This document shows, piece by piece, positions 1 to 6,961 of a stretch of 6,961 nt of DNA. The DNA comes from CAMTUW01 sp947085035. Lineage in GTDB: Bacteria; Actinomycetota; Coriobacteriia; Anaerosomatales; PHET01. Within the stretch, counting starts at the first letter, position 1, and each line of letters starts with the position of its first letter. The translations under genes were made by a program, and so were the position numbers. The notes under the pieces were generated by a model. It was not told the DNA's origin. It made no database searches and was given only the letters and a program-made list of their open reading frames with translations. The stretch lies in the NCBI GenBank assembly GCA_947085035.1, contig CAMTUW010000028.1:1-6961 (forward strand). Direction: 5' to 3'.

Positions 1-911
1 TCGGTGACCCGCCGACACGGGTGCATCCCGTAGCTTGGCTGGGGGCGGTGATTGCAGCGGTCGAGCGTCTGGTCCGCACGCTGCCCGGACTCGGGCCGCG
101 GGCCGCCGGAGGCGTGCTGGCAGGCGTGGTCGTCGCAGTCGCGACCGGGCTCGCTTTCGCGCTGTCGCGCGCTGCGTACGAGTTCGGTCCCGCGGTTGGC
201 GTGCTGGCGGATGCGACGCTGATCTGGCTCGCGCTGGCGGCTAGGTCGCTTGCCGCCGAGGGGACCGCTGTGGCCCGGCATCTGTCCGCCGGTGACCTGC
301 ACGCCGCTCGCTCGAGAGTCGCGCGAGTGGTCGCCCGGCGCACCGATGTCCTCGATGAGTCGGGTGTCGCGCGTGCCAGCATCGAGTCGCTTGGCGAGAA
401 CGTGGTCGACGGCGTGATCGCGCCGCTCATGTGGGCGGCGGTGGCCGGGCCGGCCGGTGCGTGGATGCACAAGGCCGCCAGCACGCTCGACTCGATGGTG
501 GGATACCGAACCGAGCCCTACGCGAGGTTCGGGAGCGCCTCGGCCACGCTTGACGATGCGCTCGCGTGGGTGCCGGCGCGGCTCGCGCTTGTCATCGTGC
601 CGCTCGCGGCGCTTCTCTCGGGCCTGGATGCGCCCGGTGCGTGGCGGGTGGGCCTGCGTGACCGGCGCAACCACGCGAGCCCGAATGCAGCGCATGGCGA
701 GGCGACCTTCGCGGGCGCCCTCGGAGTGCGGCTCGGCGGTCCCGCTGAGTACGCGGACCTCAGGGTCGAGCGCCCGTTGATCGGCGAGGACCTGCGTGCG
801 CCCGGCGCCGCAGACACGGCCCGTGCGGCGAAGCTCGTGATGACGACGACGCTCGTGACGACCGTGTTGCTCGCGGCGGCGCTGCTGGCCGCGACGTATC
901 CGGGCCGGTGA
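1..911 (+). CDS. cbiB: Adenosylcobinamide-phosphate synthase CbiB/CobD (5' partial)
   Basis: Membrane enzyme of late cobalamin (vitamin B12) synthesis; the family attaches the aminopropanol arm to adenosylcobyric acid to give adenosylcobinamide (phosphate). The reading frame is open from position 3, so the true start lies left of the window. A GTG at 21 is not the start, because the frame upstream of it already encodes the family's N-terminal motif: GDPPTRVHPVAWLG matches the usual GDP...HPV.W.G. Counting from position 3 as residue 1, further family blocks are LDESGVARASIESLGENVVDG (about 117-137), KAASTLDSMVGYRTEPY (157-173), and SPNA followed by an AGALGVRLGG block (226-245). Several hydrophobic stretches fit a polytopic membrane protein, with the last one near the C-terminus. 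The 302 visible residues nearly fill the usual length of roughly 300-320, so only about 10-20 residues are missing. The stop is TGA at 909-911. Other cob genes would be expected to its left. Family assignment is firm; the name CbiB versus CobD is nomenclature. Confidence 0.95.
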   Translation, partial: GDPPTRVHPVAWLGAVIAAVERLVRTLPGLGPRAAGGVLAGVVVAVATGLAFALSRAAYEFGPAVGVLADATLIWLALAARSLAAEGTAVARHLSAGDLHAARSRVARVVARRTDVLDESGVARASIESLGENVVDGVIAPLMWAAVAGPAGAWMHKAASTLDSMVGYRTEPYARFGSASATLDDALAWVPARLALVIVPLAALLSGLDAPGAWRVGLRDRRNHASPNAAHGEATFAGALGVRLGGPAEYADLRVERPLIGEDLRAPGAADTARAAKLVMTTTLVTTVLLAAALLAATYPGR

Positions 912-946
912 CCCCGGGGGCGGGAGATGGAGGCGAAACCCGGGTA

Positions 947-952
947 TTGACA
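947..952 (+). promoter_or_regulatory. Possible -35 hexamer (TTGACA) upstream of the RHS gene
   Basis: A perfect TTGACA lies 62 bases before the ATG at 1015. At the usual 16-18 base spacing the sequence is GC-rich (around GACCTT at 970-975) and does not resemble TATAAT or a TAnnnT actinobacterial -10. The match could therefore be chance, or the promoter could use an extended or alternative sigma-factor element. Weak support only. Confidence 0.2.
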
Positions 953-1000
953 ATCACCCCGCGGTGTCCGACCTTGGGCTTGACTGCAAGTCGCTGCGAT

Positions 1001-1007
1001 GAGGGGG
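1001..1007 (+). promoter_or_regulatory. Shine-Dalgarno site for the RHS gene start at 1015
   Basis: GAGGGGG is followed by seven bases (AAACGCG) and then ATG at 1015. It is purine-rich and ideally spaced. It decides the start of the large gene: this ATG opens a good Sec signal peptide, while the GTG at 1124, which is in frame with the mature protein, has no such site. Confidence 0.75.
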
Positions 1008-1014
1008 AAACGCG

Positions 1015-1116
1015 ATGAGGGGTGTGCCGGGCTCCGTATGGGGCCGTGCCTGTTCGACGATGCTCGTCTCGGTCATGATCGCCGGTCCGCTGCTCCAGGC
1101 GGGGCCGGCGTTCGCT
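1015..1116 (+). other. Sec signal peptide of the RHS protein
   Basis: The first 34 codons encode MRGVPGSVWGRAC followed by a hydrophobic core (about residues 14-29) and the end GPAFA, with a likely AFA cleavage site before SSGDG. Arginines at 2 and 11 give the positive N-region. There is no lipobox around Cys13 and no twin arginine, so ordinary Sec/SPase I export is the best reading. This peptide is in a different frame from the mature protein, which is the strongest evidence that the two frames belong to one gene. Confidence 0.8.
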
Positions 1117-4100
1117 TCTTCCGGTGACGGACCGACGCCTCCCCCCCCTCGCTCTGAGCGCACCCGCGCCCGACGCTGAGCCCGCGACGCCGACCTCTGC
1201 GCCCGAGCCGACCGTCGTGCGCGAGCTGACCGAGAAGCGCACCGAGGACGCCACCCACCACCTGCTCTCGGACGGCACGATCCGAGCCGAGGTATCGGCC
1301 GTTCCTGTCCGCTTCGAGCAGGACGGCGAGTGGCGCCCCGTGGCCACCGACCTCGTACCCGGCGAGCGCTTCGGTGAGGTCGTCACGGCGTCGACCTCGA
1401 TGACGGTGAGCTTCGCGCCGCAGGTCGGCGACGGATCACCGGCAGGCCTCTCAGGCGATCGCTTCGCGGTGGGCCTCGACTACCTCGGCGCCGTCGAGCT
1501 GGCCAAGGTGGTCTACGGAGACACGATTCGCTACCTCGACGTGGCGCACCAGACGGACCTCGAGTACCGCGCGCTGCGCGAGGGCGTCAAGGAGACCGTG
1601 GTGCTCCGGAGCGCCGAGGCCCCCTCCCTTCACCGGTTCGCGATCTCGTTGAGCGGGCTCGAGATCCGCCGCGACCCCCGCGGGGGATACGCCCTGTTCC
1701 GCCCCGGCGCCTCCGTGCCGACACTCACGATGGGGTCGCTCGTCGTCGTCGACTCGAGCCTCGACGCCGCCGGTGAGCCGGCCGTGTGCGACAGCGCCAC
1801 GATGACGGTGGAGGCAGACGGCGCCGGCGACGCGCTCGTCACGATCGAGGTCTCCCCCCAGTGGCTCTCGGCCCCCGAGAGGGTCTTTCCCGTCCGCGTC
1901 GACCCGACCCTCACGGGCAACCGCGTCCACGACACCTTCATCACGAGCGCCTTTCCCAGCACCCCCTACGGTACCGATGACGAACTCAAGTGCGGCTACT
2001 ACAGCGGCGCGGGTCACAACCGCACCTACGTGAGCTTCAACACCGCCTCGATCCCGCCGGGGTCCTACGTCCATGACACGAACTTCAGGATCCGCCAGTT
2101 CCACCAGTACTACACCAACACCCAGACGACGACGTATCTCGGACGGTCCAAGGCCCCGTTCTCCTCGAGCTCGACGTGGAACACGATGGATGGCGACACG
2201 GGGAACCCCGGCGCCGCGGTCGACATGACGATGAGCAAGAACGTCACGGGGCGAGACCTCGACCTGAACTGGGACGCTGACGCCATCGTGCGGACCTGGG
2301 TCGATACGCCCTCCGCGAACAAGGGTTTCATGCTCTACCAGTCCGAGACGAGTTCGCAGAACACGACGCACTGGCGCAAGTTCCGCTCCGGCGAGTACGC
2401 GACGTCAGCGCAGCGCCCGCAGCTCGTGGTCAACTACTCGAATCCTACCCACGAGGTCTCGCAATACGCGTCGAGCTACCGCGTGGGCGACATCGTGAAG
2501 GTGCAGGTGCTCGTCAGGACCGCGTATCACACCGAGATCAACAGCATCCGCACACTCATCAACTACACCGGCGGGGACGTCTCGCGTCAGCGCGGGTATC
2601 TGCGGTGGGGCACCACCGACCCCGACCACGCGAGCTGGGTGACCGTACCGGGGGCCAGCGGCTTCCTGTCGTACTTCGCCGGGCCGGGTCACGGCGCCGA
2701 CAGGATCACGCTCATCCCGTCTCTGTGCTCCTCCGGGTCGGGCTCCAACGGCGATGCCAGCTACCGGCGCGTCGTGTTCGCCTTCAGGATCAACGACAAC
2801 TGGGGCGACGTCCAGGACAACGACTTCGACACCTGGTCGTCGATGAGCGCCGGGTGGAACACGGGCTGGGTCTCCAACGACACGGACTTCGACGTCTTGC
2901 CCGGCCGAAGCGCCTCGGCCTCGGCTACGGCCCAGGGCCTCTCCTGGCTCACACAACGCGACGAGGACGGCAACGGCATCCCCGACCCGAGCGACCAGCC
3001 AGCGCTCGGGCGCGGCCACGTCGACCTGTCCTGGGCGCCGGCGCCCGGGGCCGGCGGCTACGACATCCACGCGTTCGACGGTGGGAGCTACCGGCTCGTC
3101 GGCTCCACCGTGGGCTCCTCGTCCACGACGTGGTCGACGCGGGGTGCGGGCCTTTATCCCCCCGACTCCGAGATCGCGAGCCTGCCTGTGGGTTCGGGCA
3201 CCGACCCATTCCGCAGGGCCACCTCACCGAGCCGGGCGTCGCGCGTGCAGACGCTCACCGCCGGCAGCGTCACGGGCGCGGGACTCATCGTCGCCGATGG
3301 CTCGAACCTGTTCGTCCGCAGGCGCTACGAGTCGAGCGGGTCGCCGCGCTGGCGCAGGTTCGCGGTGACGAAAAGCGACGCGGGCCTCCTTGCCCTGCGC
3401 GACCTCGGTGAGGTGGGGCCGGACCTCTCCTCGCGCGGAGCCGGCACGGCCTTCGCGCTTCACGGCTTCGTCTACAACGGCCACGCGGTGACCCCCACCA
3501 CGATCGAGGGGCTGTCCGTCTCCGCCTCGCGCGAGACGACCGCCGTCCGGACGCTCTCCCTCACCCGGGCCCTGCTCGACGGCTCGACGGGCGCGTCGAT
3601 GACGGCACCGGGCGGTCAGGTCATCGTCGCCTCGGACGGCGCGCGCGTCTTCTCCGTCGCCTACAACCTCTCCGCCGCGAGCCCCGAGCCCCGTGACGGC
3701 TTCCGCATCCGGGAGTTCGACGGCGAAGGGAGGTTCCTCGGCGAGCGCACCCTGGCGATGCCGTCGCACTTCGTCGCCTCCGCCTTCGCCGACGGGCGCC
3801 ATCTCTACCTGGCCGACGACAGCCGGGGCGGGAGGGTCACGAGGATAGACACCGCCACGTGGAGGGTCACGGGCCGGTGGGACGGCGGGTGGACGAATGA
3901 GACCGGCGGGGCCCATGACGGCGCGAACGGTGTCATCTGGACCTCGGAGCGGGACTCCGGCCGCGTGTTCGCGCATCCGGCCGCCGGACTCGACCTGCGA
4001 GACGATCCGAACCCGCTCTACCTGAAGACCCCGGGCACCTCCCACGACACCCGGCTCGATCACACCTTCCGGATCGTCCCCGTCAACGGCGCGGGCTCGG

Positions 4101-6961
4101 CCCCGGCCACGGAGGGGCCGGTCGTGTCGGCCACGCTGCCCGACCGCACGCTCGGGGTCAACGACGACGCGCGTCACACCGACCACGAGATCGGCACGCT
4201 CGCCGGGGTCACGTTCTCGGCCAGACTCGACACCGCCGAGCTCACGGCCGAGACGACCGACCTCGACGCGGGCGGCCTCGGGCCGGCGGCCGCGCTCTCG
4301 CGCGTCTACGCCTCGGGGCGCACGTCGGCCACCGCATCGGCCCCCGGCTGGCGTTTCGGCTTCGAGGCCCGGGCCGAGACCTCGACCCTGCTCGGGCGCC
4401 CCTCCGTGAGGATCACCTCGCCCGACGGCGAGGTGCGCCACCACGTCTCTGTCGACGGCGTCTTCACAGCGCCGGCCGGGCACACATCGACCCTCACCAC
4501 GACCTCGACCGCCGAGGGCGCATGCTGGGCGCTCACGGACAAGGAGCGCACCACCGACTTCTTCCGCATGAGCGACGGCGCGCTTCAACGCACGAGCGAC
4601 TCGAACGGCAACTCCGTTCTCTACGAACGCGACGCGACGGGCGCGGTGAGCCGTATCCGCGCGTCGAGCGGTCAGTCGATCGTGCTTTCCTGGGACGCCG
4701 GGCGCCTCTCCCGCGCCGTCTGGGCGACGTCGGCCGGCACGAGGACCGTGGACTACGTCGTGGTCGACGCCGACACCCACGAGAGCGTTTTCGACGCCGG
4801 GGCGAGCGGACTTGAGCGGCGCGTCAGGTACCGCTATGACGCGGGCCGCCTCGTCGAGGTCTCGGTCGTCGACGCGGACGGCCGGGCTCTCGTGTTCGCC
4901 GGCGTGCCCGCGACGTTTCTGTTCGGTCACGACGCGGCCCGGTTCGTGAGCGCCACGCCGCCCGGCTCGCACGCCGCGTCCGACCGTCGTATCACCATCG
5001 TCTCGAACCCCTCCTCGCGCACCGCGACCATCACGCGTCGGGCCGCCGTGGGCACGCAAGGCACCGCGGCCGCCAACGCGGGCGATCTCAGCGAGGTCTT
5101 GCGCGCCTATGCGTGGAACCCCACGGGTACGACGAGGTCGATGACGGAGTGGGCGGGTGCTGGCGACCCCGTGCTCGGGTGGACCTACGTGCACGGCTCG
5201 CTCGGCGAGACCGTGCTCGAGCGCAGTCCCACGGGCGCCGAGGTGCGCCGTGAGGTGGACACGCGCGGCAACACGCTCTCCACCCACGACGAGGAAGGCC
5301 ATCGCACCCGCTGGGCCTATGACGGCAACGACCTGCTCGTGAGGATGATCGACCCACTGGGGTCGACCACGCACTACTCCTACAGCGCCGACGGCCGCCG
5401 AAACCTCGTGCGGGAGGAACGGGTGGTCTCCGACACCGGCGAGATGACGTGCGTGCGCTGGACCCACGACCCCTTCGGCCGGCGCACCCGCGAGGAGCGT
5501 CTGGTGTCGATGAGTCCGACCAGCGGGACGGGCGCCTGGCTCGTCACCGGTCTCGCCTACGGCGCGGGGACGGACACCCCGCTCAGAGAGACCGTGTGCG
5601 CGGCCACAGGCACGCGCGCTTCCGCGCTCACGACCGTGACGGGAGGGCTCGACCTGGGCATAGGCGCCGCGGCCACCGCGATCGAGACCTCGCGCACGCT
5701 CGACGCGTGGGGCAACACCGTCGCCGAGTCGTTTCCCGCGACGTCGGGCGCATCCTTGCCCGCGCGCACCGACACCTTCGACGCGCTCGGTTACCGGGTG
5801 CTTCGCTCACGCGACGCCTCCGGCGTGGTCACGAACACCACCTTCGACGTGCTCGGGCATGACACGGGCTCGTGGCGCAGTCACGACCAGACCCAGACGA
5901 CCACGGGGCGCACCGAGCGCGACGTCGACCCCGTCGGCCGCGTGCTCGCCGAGCGCACGCTGCTCGCCCCGGGTCTCGTGGAGCGCACCGTCACGCACGC
6001 CTTCGACCCGATGGGCCGCAGACACCGCTCCGACGACACGCTCGTCTCCGGCGCGGCCGTGACCGTCTTTGACGCGCGCGGCAACGAGGTCCGCTCGTGG
6101 GCCGAGAGCGCCGAGACGTCCGTTCCGCTCGCCTCGACGCGGCGCTGGTACGACGCATACGGACAGCTCGAGCGCAGCGCTGATCCCGGCGCGGGTGAGA
6201 GTTCGTGCACCCTCTACGTCCACGAGCCCGACGGCGAGCTGGCCCGCGAGACGGACCCGAGCGGCACGTGGACGGAGTACCGCTACGACGCGGCGGGCAA
6301 CCGGGTCGCGCGCATCACCGCCGGGGAGTCCGGCAACGCCACCGAGACCTCGGTCCATGACATCGGCGGCAGACTCGTCTCGAGCATCACCGCGGACGGC
6401 ATCCGCACCGACCACGCCTACGATCTGGCCGGCCGCGAGGTCTCGGCCCGGGGCTCGGGCGCGGGTGTCGCCGACTCGACGAGTACCTACAACGCGCTGG
6501 GTCAGGTGGTGTCTGCCACCGACTCGGACGGTGTGGTCACCGCCACGCGCCACGACGCGTCCGGCCGGGTGCTCATGAGTGTGGTCACCGCCCCGGGGTC
6601 GAGGCCGCAGACGAGCACCGCGCTCCTTACGCCCGCGGGACACGAGCTGCTCGCCACGAACGCTGAGGGCATGCGCGTCGAAACGGCCCGCGACGTGTTC
6701 GGCCGAGCGGCCGCCCAGTCCCACGCCACCTCCGCCGGCGCCCCCGTCAAGACCACCGTGACCACCTTCGACGGGCTCGACCGCCCCATCGCCCAGAGCA
6801 CCGCCTTCCACGCGGGCGGCCACACGCTCTCGCGGACCCTCTTGCTCCCCACCGCCCCGGGCGAGGGGACGACCGTGGTCACCACCCACGCGGGCGTGAC
6901 GACGACCGTGACCGCCAACGCCGCCGGGCTCGAGACCACCCGCGCCTCGGGTTGGGGCGCA
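1015..6961 (+). CDS. Giant secreted WapA-like RHS/YD-repeat protein, frameshifted at a C8 tract and 3' partial
   Basis: The frame from ATG 1015 encodes a signal peptide and stops at TGA 1177-1179. A second frame (codons starting at 1142, 1145 and so on) is open from 1079 to the right edge with no stop. Removing one C from the C8 run at 1141-1148 joins them into one protein of at least 1982 residues. Numbering that joined protein: signal peptide 1-34; Pro/Ala/Glu-rich linker about 35-66; WapA-type N-terminal beta domain about 67-294; DNRLRE-type module about 295-474; beta-rich spacer; FN3-like fold 668-1042 with an apparent propeller-like insertion at about 735-990; RHS core entry from about 1097; degenerate YD repeats to the edge. 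Proteins of this architecture are exported and wall-associated or released, and commonly end in a variable toxin cleaved from an RHS shell. That C-terminus is beyond the window, so toxin activity is not shown. Codons are strongly C-ending (GAC, CTC, ACC) throughout. The same fold order in Bacillus WapA-like and actinobacterial proteins supports the family call. As written the gene is OFF or broken. Confidence 0.85.
1141..1148 (+). repeat. C8 homopolymer at the frame break (candidate slippage site)
   Basis: Eight consecutive Cs follow codon 42. By eye it is the longest single-base run in the window; C6 runs at 1854-1859 and 3158-3163 do not break the frame. With 8 Cs translation ends at TGA 1177-1179; with 9 it would end at TGA 1155-1157; with 7 it enters the long open frame. 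The tract codes for prolines in a low-complexity linker (PTPPPP), where whole-codon length changes would be tolerated. A sequencing or assembly error gives the same picture and cannot be excluded from one sequence. Confidence 0.8.
1214..1897 (+). other. WapA-type N-terminal beta domain
   Basis: Joined-protein residues about 67-294. It opens with VVRELTEKRTEDATHHLLSD, followed by a segment on describing dG-type hairpins (FEQDGEWRPV), then YGDTIRYLDVAHQTDLEYRA and GVKETVVL, and closes with WLSAPERVFPVRVDPTL. These reproduce the usual consensus of the N-terminal region of secreted RHS proteins (ekRt..., dG.w..v, y.dv..g.Dl.Y....gvKE, and L....R.fPV.vDPT). Its molecular role is not established here; it precedes the DNRLRE module directly. 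Confidence 0.65.
1898..2437 (+). other. DNRLRE-type beta-sandwich module
   Basis: Joined-protein residues about 295-474. Typical features are DTFITSAFPSTPYGTDDELK (regular spacing before a G-x-G patch), RTYVSFNTASIPPGSYVHDT as the 'flkFd...iP.ga.v' strand, then DADAIVRTWVDTPSANKGFM as the 'D.t..v..W..g..N.G..l' block, ending in RPQLVVNY. Such modules are found on secreted and surface proteins of Gram-positives and are thought to act as binding or spacer domains. Recognition is by motif, without a profile search. Confidence 0.7.
3017..4141 (+). other. Fibronectin-III-like fold apparently split by a propeller-like insertion
   Basis: The first half (joined residues 668-734) reads HVDLSWAPAPGAGGYDIHAF then YRLVGSTVG, STTWSTRGAGLYPPDSEIAS and DPFRR, a classic FN3 beginning. 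The second half (991-1042) reads LDLRDDPNPLYLKTPGTSHD then HTFRIVPVNGAGSAPAT and ends in TLP, a classic FN3 ending. In WapA-like proteins these two segments normally lie close together. Between them are about 256 residues (3218-3985) with repeated strands such as GLIVADGSNLFVRR, VIVASDGARVFSV, FADGRHLYLADD and ANGVIWTSERDSGRVF, which look like blades of a beta-propeller. The insertion reading is inference from motif order. Confidence 0.6.
4304..6961 (+). other. RHS core with degenerate YD repeats (continues past the window)
   Basis: The RHS shell entry begins near SAPGWRFGFEA (Trp at joined residue 1112), then VRITSPDGEVRHHVSVDG, FTAPAGH, ALTDKERTTDFF and RTSDSNGNSVLYERD, the usual 'Gw.f..e..v.i.d.dG....f...g.y.spag' pattern. 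Repeats of the G-R/N-x...Y/F-D type follow, for example WAYDGNDLLVRMIDPLG (Tyr at 1435), THDPFGRRTREE, FDALGYRVL, DVDPVGRVLAE, AFDPMGRRHRSD, WYDAYGQLERSADP, YRYDAAGNRVARI (Tyr at 1757), HAYDLAGREVSA, TYNALGQVVSATDSDG, RHDASGRVL and TFDGLDRPIAQ. In known RHS/Tc proteins these repeats build a hollow beta cocoon around a C-terminal effector. The conserved RHS-associated core end motif has not been reached, so the effector is outside the window. Confidence 0.85.

Larger units (their letters stand above)
912..1014 (+). other. Intergenic gap between cbiB and the RHS gene
   Basis: This 103-base gap holds no gene. It contains GC-rich self-complementary patches (around 912-920, ACCCGGGT at 938-945, and a 4-bp stem CACC/GGTG at 955-966) but no stem followed by a T-run, so no classical intrinsic terminator for cbiB is visible. 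It must hold the promoter and leader of the RHS gene if that gene is not transcribed from cbiB. No riboswitch fold was recognised. Confidence 0.7.

Noticed and set aside
21..23. GTG as the start of cbiB
   Set aside because: The frame upstream of it (from position 3) already encodes the conserved GDP part of the N-terminal family motif, so the start is left of the window.
912..945. GC-rich inverted repeats as a cbiB terminator
   Set aside because: The stem pairs are short with a long loop and no U-tract follows.
1124..1126. GTG as an alternative start for the mature RHS frame
   Set aside because: In frame with the long open frame, but it lacks a Shine-Dalgarno and would give a protein without a signal peptide, although one is encoded just upstream in the adjacent frame.
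1675..1686. 12-bp perfect palindrome CCCCCGCGGGGG
   Set aside because: It lies inside coding sequence, has no loop or T-run, and is expected by chance in GC-rich codons (Asp-Pro-Arg-Gly-Gly).
1854..1859. C6 run (and another at 3158-3163) as further slippage sites
   Set aside because: The reading frame is intact across both, and six is short for frequent slippage.
1451..3070. Minus-strand open frames of 306 (1451-2371) and 221 (2405-3070) codons
   Set aside because: Antisense shadows of the WapA-type and DNRLRE regions with biased composition and no family features.
2605..3411. 268-codon plus-strand open frame in another register
   Set aside because: Arg-rich out-of-frame shadow inside the RHS gene; the continuous frame there encodes recognisable FN3-like sequence.
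3224..5467. 747-codon open frame on the minus strand
   Set aside because: It is antisense to the RHS gene. Its translation is low-complexity (Arg/Gly/Val/Ala-rich) with no recognisable domain, while the plus-strand frame has clear FN3-like and YD motifs. GC-biased third positions routinely keep an antisense frame open.
5807..6889. 360-codon minus-strand open frame, Gly/Arg/Val-rich
   Set aside because: Antisense shadow of the YD repeats; no motif, no ribosome site noticed.

Overview
The window is GC-rich with strong G/C bias at third codon positions. It carries a cobalamin-pathway gene followed by a very large secreted RHS/YD-repeat protein. This combination of base composition, a CbiB/CobD-type enzyme and a DNRLRE-plus-RHS surface protein suggests a high-GC Gram-positive, probably an actinomycete-like or coriobacteria-like Actinomycetota. 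That assignment is inference; no rRNA or marker gene is present.

Layout: (1) positions 1-911, plus strand, the 5'-truncated end of a cbiB/cobD gene (adenosylcobinamide-phosphate synthase), lacking only its first residues; (2) 912-1014, a short gap with no convincing terminator, a lone TTGACA hexamer and a strong Shine-Dalgarno; (3) 1015-6961, plus strand, one giant gene that runs off the right edge without a stop. Its product has, in order, a Sec signal peptide, a Pro-rich linker, a WapA-type N-terminal beta domain, a DNRLRE-type module, a fibronectin-III-like fold that appears to be split by a propeller-like insertion, an RHS core start and many degenerate YD repeats. The C-terminal tip, where polymorphic toxins usually carry their effector, lies outside the window.

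The main point of interest is a frame break in this giant gene. The signal peptide and the mature protein are in different frames, and the switch falls on a run of eight C residues (1141-1148) immediately after the signal peptide. With seven Cs the whole gene reads as one open frame of at least 1982 codons; with eight (as here) or nine, translation stops within a few codons of the tract. This is either a homopolymer sequencing error, a recent inactivating indel, or an ON/OFF slippage switch controlling a large cell-surface or secreted protein.

The two genes have no obvious functional link: one belongs to vitamin B12 synthesis at the membrane, the other looks like a surface or contact-dependent competition protein inserted downstream of it. 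No tRNA, rRNA, CRISPR array, transposase or integrase was found. Long minus-strand open frames are antisense shadows of the RHS gene.
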